The notes under the pieces: generated by a model
The model's database searches: none
What the model saw: only the letters and a program-made list of their open reading frames with translations
What the model was told of the DNA's origin: nothing
Program-made: the position numbers and the translations under genes
NCBI RefSeq assembly: GCF_014646295.1
Contig: NZ_BMNE01000012.1
Coordinates: 62,001-126,000 of the forward strand
Direction of reading: 5' to 3'
Length of the DNA: 64,000 nt
Source: Nocardia rhizosphaerihabitans
Lineage (GTDB): Bacteria > Actinomycetota > Actinomycetes > Mycobacteriales > Mycobacteriaceae
Shown here: positions 9,501 to 18,005 of the stretch, piece by piece
How positions within the stretch are numbered: the stretch's first letter is position 1
Layout: the number at the start of each line of letters is the position of its first letter

Positions 9501-9680
9501 ATGACCGATCTGGTGACCGGATACAAGTCCGACGCCTACTCGAGTACGCCACTGCAACGAGTGGCGGGCCGCTTGCAGCGGGCCCTGCCGCCGGGGTGGC
9601 GGGTCGACGTGGTCGACCTACCGCCCCGGGGGCAGGTTGCCGGACAGCCGGTCCTCCGGGTCGTGATGCCCGAGAACTAG
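9501..9680 (+). CDS. Small 59-residue protein of unknown function
   Basis: ATG at 9501 to TAG at 9680, preceded by GAGAGGTGG about 10 bases upstream. The protein starts MTDLVTGYKSDAYSSTPLQR and continues with a basic, proline-rich segment ending in LRVVMPEN. There is no signal peptide or membrane segment. The end overlaps the last bases of the convergent aldehyde dehydrogenase gene (CTAG shared as both stops). The ribosome site and the high-GC codon pattern support a real gene, but I recognise no family. Confidence 0.55.
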   Translation: MTDLVTGYKSDAYSSTPLQRVAGRLQRALPPGWRVDVVDLPPRGQVAGQPVLRVVMPEN

Positions 9681-11125
9681 TCGGCGGTCCAGCCCATCGG
9701 CATCAGCACCGACTTCTGCTCGCAGAACGCGTCGAGCCCCTCGGGACCGTTCTCCCGGCCGATTCCCGAGTTCTTGTACCCGCCGAACGGTGCGGTGGGG
9801 TCGAAGGCGTACCAGTTGATCGCGTAGGTGCCGGTGCGCACCTTGGCCGCGATCTCGACGCCGTGCTCGATGTCGGTGGTCCACACCGAACCGGCCAGGC
9901 CGTAGTCGGAGTCGTTCGCGATGGCGATCGCCTCCTCCTCGGTCTCGTACGGGATCACCGAGAGCACCGGGCCGAAGATCTCCTCCTGGGCGATGGTGCT
10001 GGAGTTGTCGACGTCGGCGAAGATCGTCGGCTCGACGAACCACCCGCGCTCGACGCCGGCAGGCCTGCCGCCGCCGAGCACCAGCCGCGCGCCCTCTTCC
10101 TTGCCCTTGGCGATGTAGCTCTCCACCCGGTCGCGCTGCTTCTCGCTGATCAGCGGGCCGAGCTGGGTGGCGGGATCGGTCGGGTCGCCGGTCTGCATGG
10201 TCTTGACGTGGGCGACCAGCGCGTCGACGATCTCGTCGTAGCGGCTGCGCGGCGCGAGGATGCGCGTCTGCGCGACGCAGCCCTGCCCGCTGTTCATCAA
10301 CCCGGAGAACGCAAGAACGGGAATGCTCGCGGCCAGGTCGACATCCTCGAGCACGATGGCGGCCGACTTGCCGCCCAGCTCCAGCGAGACGGTCTTGAGC
10401 TGCTCGCCCGCGATCGCGGCCAGCTTGCGGCCGACCGCGGTGCTGCCGGTGAAGGTCACCTTGTCCACGCCGGGGTGGCCGGCGAGGTATTCGCTCTCCG
10501 CAGCGTCGGCGGGCAGGACCGACAGCACGCCGTCCGGGAGACCGGCCTCGGTGAATATGTCGGCGATGAGGTTGGCCGACAGCGGGGTCAGCGGCGACGG
10601 CTTGAGCACCACGGTGCAGCCGGCCAGCAGGGCGGGGCCGAGCTTGTTCGCGGCGAGGAACAACGGGACATTCCAGGCGGTGATCGCCGCGACGACACCG
10701 CGCGGTTCCCGTGAGACACGGGAGGTTCCGAACAGACCGGTGCGAGTCTCGTTCCACTGGAACGTCTTAGCCAGTGCCGCCCATGCGTCGAGCGCGGCGA
10801 CGGCCGGAATCTGGTTGAGTGTCAAGGCGGCTAACGAAGGCGCGCCCATCTCCGCGGTGAGCGCGGCGAGCAATTCGGGCGAACGCTGCTCGATGAGTCG
10901 GGCCGCCTTGGTGAGCACCTCTGCTCGTTCCAGTGGCGGTGTGGATGGCCACGGTCCGCTGTCGAAGGCGTCGCGGGCCGCGGCGACCGCGGCGTCCACA
11001 TCGGCCTTCGTTACCGCGGGCACGCTGCCGACGGTCTCCTCCGTTGCGGGTGAGACCACGGAAATGCGGTCACTACCGGCAGGGGTGGTCCACTTCCCGC
11101 CGATGAACAGACTGTCGTAGTGCAT
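9677..11125 (-). CDS. NAD(P)-dependent aldehyde dehydrogenase, Rv0223c-like
   Basis: 482 residues, full length for the family. It oxidises aldehydes to carboxylic acids. Catalytic glutamate lies in SLELGGKSAA and the nucleophile cysteine in SGQGCVAQTRI; the cofactor loop FTGSTAVGR and the C-terminal PFGGYKNSGIGRENG are also present. It sits just before the methyltransferase/glycosyltransferase pair, as Rv0223c does in M. tuberculosis. The natural substrate cannot be told from sequence. Confidence 0.93.
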   Translation of the reverse strand: MHYDSLFIGGKWTTPAGSDRISVVSPATEETVGSVPAVTKADVDAAVAAARDAFDSGPWPSTPPLERAEVLTKAARLIEQRSPELLAALTAEMGAPSLAALTLNQIPAVAALDAWAALAKTFQWNETRTGLFGTSRVSREPRGVVAAITAWNVPLFLAANKLGPALLAGCTVVLKPSPLTPLSANLIADIFTEAGLPDGVLSVLPADAAESEYLAGHPGVDKVTFTGSTAVGRKLAAIAGEQLKTVSLELGGKSAAIVLEDVDLAASIPVLAFSGLMNSGQGCVAQTRILAPRSRYDEIVDALVAHVKTMQTGDPTDPATQLGPLISEKQRDRVESYIAKGKEEGARLVLGGGRPAGVERGWFVEPTIFADVDNSSTIAQEEIFGPVLSVIPYETEEEAIAIANDSDYGLAGSVWTTDIEHGVEIAAKVRTGTYAINWYAFDPTAPFGGYKNSGIGRENGPEGLDAFCEQKSVLMPMGWTAD

Positions 11126-11336
11126 AAGAACACGTTACAGTTTTGTCGCCGCGTTGTCTGCAACACGTTCTAATTCGCTGCCCCGCAACGACTGTGAACA
11201 GGGCGAATTCCAACCTGTCGGTTCGGTTTTCGGGTAAACGCACTATTGCGTTCTGTTGTTGAAAAGGGGATGCTTTAGCTACTGATCAGCTCGCTCGATT
11301 CATCAGACCTTTACAGCGAATTGGGGAGACCGACTC

Positions 11337-11633
11337 ATGGCTGTGCAAGTGATCGGCCGATCGTTGATGACCAGCGACCAGACCGACCATCAAGCGAAGA
11401 GTGTGGGCAGCGGGGGATGGGTTGTGTCATTCCTGCCGGGCCGCACGCTCACGATCGAGCAGGCAACTGCCGCTATCCAGGCGGCCGAGGTGGTCGCGAT
11501 GGTCGGGGTGCTGGCCGATCAGGTCGGACTGACCACGCTGGAGACCGTCGGCCTTGCGATTCAGGAGTCGCCGTGGGCCAGCGCGCTACCGGAACCTGCC
11601 CGCAGGTCGCGTCGATTGAGCTGGCTGGGCTGA
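11337..11633 (+). CDS. Hypothetical protein, 98 residues
   Basis: ATG at 11337 preceded by GGGGAGACC. It begins MAVQVIGRSLMTSDQTDHQA and contains a short amphipathic helical region (TIEQATAAIQAAEVVAMVGV). It has no signal peptide. Its last 73 bases overlap the 3' end of the convergent methyltransferase, so one of the two ends may be longer in the calls than in the cell. No family recognised. Confidence 0.5.
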   Translation: MAVQVIGRSLMTSDQTDHQAKSVGSGGWVVSFLPGRTLTIEQATAAIQAAEVVAMVGVLADQVGLTTLETVGLAIQESPWASALPEPARRSRRLSWLG

Positions 11634-12433
11634 TCGACCTTGGTGGCGACGACCACCAGGTTGCTCACCAGTAGCTCGCGGATCACCGGAACTCGGACAA
11701 GCCACCACGCCCAGCGCGGGTGATAGCGAGGGAACACAGTTCGTACGTCGGCCGAAGTCGTTGCCGCCCAGCGCAAGCCGTCGGCAGCGGTCACCGCGAA
11801 CAGTGACCTGCCGAACCTGTTCTTGGGTTCGCGCCCGTGCTTGCGACGGTACCGGCGGGCCGCGTACTCGCCGCCGAGGTAGTGCCAGAGGCCGGTCTCG
11901 TGACCGCCGAACGGCCCGTGCCACACCGTGTAGGAGAACACGATGAGGCCGCCGGGCTTGGTCACGCGCACCATCTCCTCCGCCATCACCCACGGCTGCG
12001 GCACGTGCTCGGCCACGTTCGAGGAGAAGCAGACGTCGAAGGCGTTGTCGCGGAAGGGCAATGCCATCCCCGATCCGCGAACCGAACCGGAGACCCGCAG
12101 GCCGGCCGCGTGCATTTCCGACGGGTCCGGCTCGACCGAGATGTAGCGCGCGCCTGCCGCGGTGAACTCGTCGGCGAAGTAGCCCGGCCCGCCGCCGACG
12201 TCGAGGACGACGGTGCCGGTGAGGTCGCGGCCTGCGATGTCGGCGTAGAAGTCGCCGATCAGGTCGGCGCTGTCGGTGGCGATGCCGCCGTAGAACCTGG
12301 CCGGGTCGGACTGCTCGAACCGGAAGCTGGTGAGCAGCCGCAGCGAGCGGCGCAGCGTCGCGCGGCGCGCGAACCTGGACTGGTCGCGGCGCAGGACGTG
12401 CTGCTCGGTTCTCGGCAGGAATGCGGTCGGCAC
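11561..12433 (-). CDS. Class I SAM-dependent methyltransferase, MtrP/Rv0224c-like
   Basis: 290 residues. The SAM motif VVLDVGGGPGYFADEF is followed by SVEPD, GMALPFRDNAFDVCFSSNVAEHV and VTKPGGLIVFSYT, the standard order of a class I methyltransferase. From memory, the corynebacterial relative at this locus (MtrP) is needed for efficient trehalose mycolate transport; I base the link on synteny with Rv0224c. The last 23 or so residues overlap the small ORF on the other strand and may be non-conserved. The gene is divergent from the glycosyltransferase at 12554. Confidence 0.85.
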   Translation of the reverse strand: MPTAFLPRTEQHVLRRDQSRFARRATLRRSLRLLTSFRFEQSDPARFYGGIATDSADLIGDFYADIAGRDLTGTVVLDVGGGPGYFADEFTAAGARYISVEPDPSEMHAAGLRVSGSVRGSGMALPFRDNAFDVCFSSNVAEHVPQPWVMAEEMVRVTKPGGLIVFSYTVWHGPFGGHETGLWHYLGGEYAARRYRRKHGREPKNRFGRSLFAVTAADGLRWAATTSADVRTVFPRYHPRWAWWLVRVPVIRELLVSNLVVVATKVDQPSQLNRRDLRAGSGSALAHGDS

Positions 12434-12553
12434 GGGCAGAGTTTATGGGCAGCGTCAGCGAGGGCGCTCGCGTGGTCCGCCGGACACAGCGGGACGGTCG
12501 TGCCGATATCGATGTGTCGCGCAGAACACACCCGCTAGGGTGGGTGCCGGCCT

Positions 12554-13756
12554 TTGTCCTCGACCGACCCGATTGCGAGCCCGACCGTGCGTGAAGTCCT
12601 CCTGCTGTGCTGGCGTGACACGGGGCACCCGCAGGGCGGCGGCAGCGAGCGGTACCTGGAGCAGGTCGGCGCCCAGCTGGCCGCACGCGGCATCAAGGTC
12701 ACCCTGCGTACGGCCGGTTATCCGGGTGCGCCACGGCGGGAGCGGATCGACGGCATCGACATCAGCCGCGCCGGTGGCCGGTTCACCGTGTATCCGCGGG
12801 CGCTGGTCGCCATCATGGCCGGTCGGCTCGGGATCGGGCCGCTGCGCGATGTGCGCCCCGACGTCGTGATCGACACCCAGAACGGGATCCCGTTCTTCGC
12901 GGGCGCCACCGGCGTGCCCTCGGTGGTGCTGGTGCACCACGGCCACCGCGAGCAGTGGCCGGTCGCGGGCAAGCTGGTCGGGCGGATCGGCTGGTGGATC
13001 GAGTCGCGCCTGTCGCCGCGCGTGCACCGCGCCAACCAGTACCTCACCGTGTCGCTGCCCTCGGCCGAGGAGCTGGCCGTGCTCGGCGTCGACCGCGAGC
13101 GCATCGCCGTCGTCCGCAACGGCGCCGAACCGGTGCCCGCCGAGGTCGTGCCCGGCGCCGACGCCACCCGCGCCGACCATCCGCGCATCGCCGTCCTGTC
13201 CCGCCTGGTTCCGCACAAGCAGATCGAGGACGCGCTGACCGCCGTCGCCGCCCTGCGTCACCGGTTCCCCGACGTGCACCTCGACGTCATCGGCGACGGC
13301 TGGTGGGCGCCGAATCTGCGTGCCTGCGCCGACGAGCTCGGCATCGCCGACGCCGTCACCTTCCACGGGCACGTCGACGAACGCCGCAAGCATGAGATCC
13401 TGTCGACCGCGTGGGTCCACGTGATGCCCTCCCGCAAGGAAGGCTGGGGGCTTGCCGTCATCGAAGCCGCCCAGCACGGGGTGCCGACCATCGGTTACCG
13501 CAGCTCACGTGGGCTCACCGATTCCATCGTCGACGGTGTCACCGGACTGCTCGTCGACGATGCGCCCGCACTCGCCGAGGCGGCCGGTGACCTGCTGGCG
13601 GATCCGGAGACCCGGCTGATGATGGGTGAGAAGGCGCGGGCGCGTGCCCATGAATTCTCCTGGGAGCAAACCGGGTCCGGGGTTTACGAAGTGCTTTCCG
13701 CTGCCGCTCGTGGGGACTTCGTCACCGGGTTGGTCGCGCCGCCCGCGCAGGGCTGA
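12554..13756 (+). CDS. GT4-type glycosyltransferase, Rv0225-like
   Basis: 400 residues from TTG at 12554; a GTG at 12587 is an alternative and would start just before EVLLLCWRDTGHPQGGGSE. The GT-B glycine-rich N-terminal motif (PQGGGSERYLEQV) and the C-terminal EX7E-like donor site (PSRKEGWGLAVIEAAQHGVP) identify a GT4-like retaining transferase, probably cytoplasmic. It ends by overlapping the convergent membrane-protein gene by 35 bases. The conserved locus suggests work on a cell-envelope glycan or glycolipid; the acceptor is unknown. Confidence 0.9.
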   Translation: MSSTDPIASPTVREVLLLCWRDTGHPQGGGSERYLEQVGAQLAARGIKVTLRTAGYPGAPRRERIDGIDISRAGGRFTVYPRALVAIMAGRLGIGPLRDVRPDVVIDTQNGIPFFAGATGVPSVVLVHHGHREQWPVAGKLVGRIGWWIESRLSPRVHRANQYLTVSLPSAEELAVLGVDRERIAVVRNGAEPVPAEVVPGADATRADHPRIAVLSRLVPHKQIEDALTAVAALRHRFPDVHLDVIGDGWWAPNLRACADELGIADAVTFHGHVDERRKHEILSTAWVHVMPSRKEGWGLAVIEAAQHGVPTIGYRSSRGLTDSIVDGVTGLLVDDAPALAEAAGDLLADPETRLMMGEKARARAHEFSWEQTGSGVYEVLSAAARGDFVTGLVAPPAQG

Positions 13757-15971
13757 CGCGGCGTAGCAGCGCGGCGGTGAGTAGTCCGCCGACCAGCAGG
13801 GCTGCCCACAGGATGTGAGCCGCTGCGGATATCCACCGTTGTGTGGGTGTGGCGATGTCGGTGGGAGTGTGGCCCGGGATGCGATACAGGGCCAGTTCGG
13901 TGTCCTGATAGGTCGATTCCGCTGCTGCCAGGGTCTTTTCGGAGTCGCCGAGTGGGCCGGGGGTGGTGCGTTCCACGAGAATCCAGCCGACGCCGAGTGC
14001 GGCGATCTCGGCAGGTGTCGCGCCACGCAATAGTGCGTCCTCGACGGTGCGAGCCCGATTGCCCTCGCCGGTGACGGCATAGCCGCGGACCCGGAGTTCA
14101 CCGGTTTGCAGGACGTCGTTGGGGAGGATGCGTGGGGCCGGGTCGAGGACTGGAGCTGTTCCGCTGTACGGGAACCGGCGGAACATGCCGGTCGGGAGGA
14201 CGGCGACGTCACCGGGTGCGTCCATGTGGTCGACGACCTGCGCCCAGCCTGCCGGGTAATGCACCGGCCGCATCTTGCCGCCGACCCCCCATGCCAGGTC
14301 AGCCAGCGGCAGGATCAGCAGTGCGATGAAGACAAGTGCCACAGCGGAGGTTCCGGCAGTGCCTGATCGGACATCCGCTGCAAGACCGGTATCGGCCGCA
14401 GGACCGGGATCCAACGCACGACCGGGCTCTGCCGCGCGATCTGGCTCTGCCGCGCGATCGAGTTCCGCCGCGGAGTGATCGACCGCGTATCGGTGCCACC
14501 ACGTCACCACTGTCCGGCACGCGGCCGCGGCGCACAGCGCATACGCGGGCATCGCCAGCGCCACGTACTTCTGCGTATCGCGCAGCAGACCGGCCCCTGG
14601 CACATTCACCACCAGCCACTCGCCCACCGCGAGCCCCGCGCTGGTCGCACCGAGCGCGGGCAGCACGATCGCCACCGCCGCGATCACCAGCAATGTCCGG
14701 CCATCCCGCCCCAGCGCCCACACGGCACGCACACCGAGCGCGACGATACCGAGCAACAACACCGTCCCGACCAGCGCCAACGGGGTCGTCCTTGTCGCAG
14801 GCACCGCCTCGCTGTTCCAGATCCCACCCAGCCCGGCCAGGCTGCCCAACGTGCCGAGCCACGGTTCGGCCCTGGCCGCGAACGCCGACACTCCCGCCGG
14901 ATCAGACGGCTCCGCACCTGCCCCAAGCGCCGTCGCCGTCAACCACGGCGCGCAGGTGGCGATCCACAAGAGAGTCGCGGGTAGGAACGCGCGGCGACCG
15001 ACCAGCGCGAGCCCTACGATCGCGGCCAACAGCGATCCGGTCGGCGTCAACCCGGCCGCCGCAAAACTCGCAGCAAGCGCCGCCCACGCGCCGAACGAAC
15101 CCGGGCCGACGGCGAGCTTGCCACGGCCGCCGGACCTGGCCGGCCTCGACGATCCAGCGCTGCGCGTACCGGCATGTGTGCCGGAACTCGTCCCCTCGCT
15201 GGTGTCCGCACCTGCACTCGCATGGGCGGCGGCATCTGCGCCCGGTTGGATCTCGGTTCTTGCACCTGGATCGGCGTCGGTGTCCGCACCCCCGCTGGTA
15301 ACGGCGCCTGTACCTGTGCTCGCACCCGCGTTCGCGCCCCCGCTCGCGCTGGCGTCGGCACTTTCGGTCGCGCCCACGCTCGCACTCGTGCCGATGTCTG
15401 CACTCGCGCTGGCATCTGCGCTCGCATTCCCAGGATCACCTGTCGGAGTTCGGGTGTCCGTGCCTGCGGTTGTGGCCTTTCTGACGACGGTATGTGGGCG
15501 GTGGCGCTGTGTCGCTTGCCTGACGCGGGCCGCTGCCAGCGCTGTCCAGGGGAGGGCGGCGTAGCCGGCGAGGAGGCTCCAGTGGCCCTGGAGGAGGCGT
15601 TCGGCGACGAAGGGATTCCAGAGGGCGAGGGTGGCGGCGACTAGTTGAGCCGGGGTCGATGCGGTGAGGAATTCGCGGGTGAGGACCGCGGCGCCGTAGC
15701 CGGCTGCCCACAGGGCGACGATCAGGATTGCCTTCACCAGGAGGCCGCCGTCGATCATCGGGGACAGGACGGCGAGGAGGGCGTCCTGGGGGACGGCGCG
15801 TGGGGCTGCGGCGCCGAGGCTGAGGGCGGAATCGGTGAGGTAGGAGCGTGGGGTGCTGACGGCGTCGCGGAGCAGCAGGTATCCCGACCCGGCCAGCGGT
15901 CCGACGATGATCAGCGCGAGCAGTGCGCAATATCCGGCCACCCAGGCCCTCGCACGCCTATCTCCCGTCAC
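13722..15971 (-). CDS. Multispanning membrane protein, Rv0226c-like, with low-complexity insert
   Basis: 749 residues from a GTG at 15971. Many hydrophobic segments (the first near residues 13-35, then 78-96, 108-140, 295-330 and several more before residue 500) and a C-terminal helix (ISAAAHILWAALLVGGLLTA) indicate an integral membrane protein, GT-C-like in outline. Residues about 165-285 are an Ala/Ser/Thr/Gly/Asp-rich low-complexity stretch (bases about 15117-15479), and a shorter DRAAEPDRAAEPGRA-type repeat occurs near 14350-14480. These inserts sit between membrane blocks. The neighbourhood fits envelope glycolipid assembly; the activity is unknown. Confidence 0.8.
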   Translation of the reverse strand: MTGDRRARAWVAGYCALLALIIVGPLAGSGYLLLRDAVSTPRSYLTDSALSLGAAAPRAVPQDALLAVLSPMIDGGLLVKAILIVALWAAGYGAAVLTREFLTASTPAQLVAATLALWNPFVAERLLQGHWSLLAGYAALPWTALAAARVRQATQRHRPHTVVRKATTAGTDTRTPTGDPGNASADASASADIGTSASVGATESADASASGGANAGASTGTGAVTSGGADTDADPGARTEIQPGADAAAHASAGADTSEGTSSGTHAGTRSAGSSRPARSGGRGKLAVGPGSFGAWAALAASFAAAGLTPTGSLLAAIVGLALVGRRAFLPATLLWIATCAPWLTATALGAGAEPSDPAGVSAFAARAEPWLGTLGSLAGLGGIWNSEAVPATRTTPLALVGTVLLLGIVALGVRAVWALGRDGRTLLVIAAVAIVLPALGATSAGLAVGEWLVVNVPGAGLLRDTQKYVALAMPAYALCAAAACRTVVTWWHRYAVDHSAAELDRAAEPDRAAEPGRALDPGPAADTGLAADVRSGTAGTSAVALVFIALLILPLADLAWGVGGKMRPVHYPAGWAQVVDHMDAPGDVAVLPTGMFRRFPYSGTAPVLDPAPRILPNDVLQTGELRVRGYAVTGEGNRARTVEDALLRGATPAEIAALGVGWILVERTTPGPLGDSEKTLAAAESTYQDTELALYRIPGHTPTDIATPTQRWISAAAHILWAALLVGGLLTAALLRRVSPARAARPTR

Positions 15972-16285
15972 GCCACTGCACCTTACGTCCCGTCGATCGC
16001 CCAGGGGCCCGGCGGGCAGGGCCGGTCTGTCGGTCCGGCGGTCTGTCGGTCCGGCGGTCTGTCGGTCCGCCGGTCTGTTGGGCCGCCGGTCTGTCGGTCC
16101 GCCGGTCTGTCGGTCCGCCGGGCCGTAGTGGGGCGCCGCGCCCAGGTGCCGCCGTGCCTGCCTTATGCGGAGGCGGCTCGCGAGCGACCGAGGCCCCGTT
16201 CTCGGGGGTCACGTGCCCGCGGTGGCCAAGGTGAGTCCGGTCGGACTCACATTTTCGGGGTAGTGGTGATGCGAAGGGCGTCGAG
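15972..16285. other. Divergent promoter region holding a tandem repeat
   Basis: This 314-bp gap lies between the starts of the membrane protein and the flippase, so both promoters must be here. It contains the 16-bp repeat array at 16025-16120. The rest shows no ORF with a ribosome site. Confidence 0.6.
16025..16120. repeat. Six tandem copies of a 16-bp unit
   Basis: The unit is GTCTGTCGGTCCGSCG. Copies start at 16025, 16041, 16057, 16073, 16089 and 16105; copies 1-2 read GGCG at the end, copies 3-6 read GCCG, and copy 4 also carries two other substitutions. The period is not a multiple of three and the array is outside both flanking genes. Confidence 0.95.
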
Positions 16286-17719
16286 GTGCGACGATGGGGC
16301 GTGTCCTCGGTCCGTCGCCCCCCTGTCGTTGCTGACCTGACCTGGGTGACGGCCGGCGCGATGACCGCCAACGTCGCCGGGTACCTGCTGCAATTGCTGG
16401 CAGGCCGCTGGCTCGGCGTCGCCGGGTACAGCGAGTTCGCGAGCCTGCTCGCGGTGCAGCTGCTGTGCGCGGTCCCGGCCCTGGCCATGCAGAACGTGGT
16501 GGCGCGCGAGGTGGTCCTCGGTGCAGATCTGCGCGCGGTGCGGTCGATGCAGTGGCGCTGCGCCGCGCTCGTCGCCGCGGTCGCCGTGGTGCTGGTGCCG
16601 GTGGTCGCCGGCGTGCTGCACGTGGGCGTGTGGGCTGCCGCCGCCGCACTCGGCGCCGCGCCCGCGCTGGTCGTGCTGTCCGGCGAACAGGGAATTCTCC
16701 AGGGCGGCAACCATTTCCGTGCCCTGGCCACGGTGCTCGCGATGGCCGGGACGGCGCGCGTGGCACCCGCGCTGGTCGCACTCGCCCTCGGCGGCGGCGC
16801 GGCCGGCGCGCTGTGGGCAGGCGCGGCGGGCATCGTCTGCGCGGCGATCATCGCCGGTCGCATCACTCGATCGACGGCGCGAGCGCACGATCTCGGCGTG
16901 GAAACCGCAAGGTCAACCCCTGCCGGGTCCGGCGCGCAATCGGGCGAATTGCCTGGGGCACCCACGCATACAGGCGCGGGCGGAATCGATGGCGCCCTGT
17001 CGGCGGAGGTGACCCCGGATCGCGGTCGGTCGGCGCACACCGGCGCGGGCGGATCGAAGCGCGGACCGGCAGCGCCCGGTGCGCGCAGGGCCATCGGTGT
17101 TCTTCCGGTGCTGCGTGCGGTGCAGGTGCAGGCAGCGTTGATGGCGTTGTCCTCGGTGGACCTGATCGTGGTCCGCATCGTCCTCGACGACGTCGACGCG
17201 AGCCGCTACTCCCTGGGCACCATCGCCACGAAGATCGCCTTCTGGCTGCCCCAGGCGGTCGGCGTTGTGCTGTATCCGCGCATGGCCCAGCCCGCGCATT
17301 CGGCCCGCGCCATTCGCGATGCCCTCTCGGTGTTGTCGGTGATCGGTGTCGTCGCGGTGATCGGGGCCGCGGTGGCAGCTCCACTCGCACCGCTGTTCGC
17401 CGGGCAGGATTACGCACCCATCCAGGGCATGCTGTGGCTGTTCGCCCTGCACGGTGCGATCCTCGCGGTCCTGCAAGGGGCCCTGCTGTCCGCGATCGCC
17501 GTGGAACGCACCGCCCTTGCCACCGTCACCTGGATCGGCTTGGCCCTCGAGGTGACCTTGATGCTCACCTTCGCCCGCACGATCGGCACCCTGATCACCA
17601 CCGCGGTCTCGGTAGCCGCCGTGACCACCGTGATCGTCGCGGTCGTCGTCCTGCGCACCGCCGCGCGCGGCACCGCCCCGGGTGCGGCGCCCACCGTCAC
17701 CAGCGGAACCGCCTCGTAG
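16286..17719 (+). CDS. Oligosaccharide flippase-like membrane protein (MATE/MVF superfamily)
   Basis: 477 residues from GTG at 16286 (a GTG at 16301 is an alternative). The pattern of about 12 hydrophobic helices with WVTAGAMTANVAGYLLQLLAGRWLG at the N-terminus (seen as two shorter blocks) and SVDLIVVRIVLDDVDASRYS in the middle matches polysaccharide/lipid-linked oligosaccharide flippases. A hydrophilic, Ala/Gly/Ser-rich loop at about residues 195-265 separates the two halves. It lies between a GT-C-like membrane protein and the DUF3068 gene, suggesting export of a lipid-linked sugar made by this locus. I do not recall this gene at the mycobacterial locus, so it may be a lineage-specific addition. 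Confidence 0.75.
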   Translation: MRRWGVSSVRRPPVVADLTWVTAGAMTANVAGYLLQLLAGRWLGVAGYSEFASLLAVQLLCAVPALAMQNVVAREVVLGADLRAVRSMQWRCAALVAAVAVVLVPVVAGVLHVGVWAAAAALGAAPALVVLSGEQGILQGGNHFRALATVLAMAGTARVAPALVALALGGGAAGALWAGAAGIVCAAIIAGRITRSTARAHDLGVETARSTPAGSGAQSGELPGAPTHTGAGGIDGALSAEVTPDRGRSAHTGAGGSKRGPAAPGARRAIGVLPVLRAVQVQAALMALSSVDLIVVRIVLDDVDASRYSLGTIATKIAFWLPQAVGVVLYPRMAQPAHSARAIRDALSVLSVIGVVAVIGAAVAAPLAPLFAGQDYAPIQGMLWLFALHGAILAVLQGALLSAIAVERTALATVTWIGLALEVTLMLTFARTIGTLITTAVSVAAVTTVIVAVVVLRTAARGTAPGAAPTVTSGTAS

Positions 17720-17958
17720 GTCCACGGATTCCGCTCGCCTGCACTGCCGCGATCCTGCTCACGCCGCCTTCGGACGACGCCGATTCGCGCGGAATATCCA
17801 GGCTGCCAGCCGGTTCACCCCGCCGTCCCGCACCATCCCGGTGGCTATCCCAGCTCGGGTGCAGCTGACGTCTGAGGCCGGCTCCACAGGTATCCACATC
17901 CCTGCCTATGGTTGTGGACAATCCGCCACACTCACCTGGCGACCGGTCACACGAACGA

Positions 17959-17992
17959 AGAACGGCCCCGGTTGGGAAACCGGGGCCGTTCT
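17959..17992. terminator. Terminator between flippase and DUF3068 genes
   Basis: A perfect 15-bp stem (AGAACGGCCCCGGTT and its complement) with loop GGGA, just downstream of the minus-strand DUF3068 gene and about 240 bases after the plus-strand flippase. The 286-bp gap holds nothing else I can support. Confidence 0.85.
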
Positions 17993-18005
17993 CGGAGCAG
18001 TGTCC

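Noticed and set aside
16025..16120. CRISPR-like array
   Set aside because: Units are directly contiguous 16-mers without spacers and no cas genes are present.
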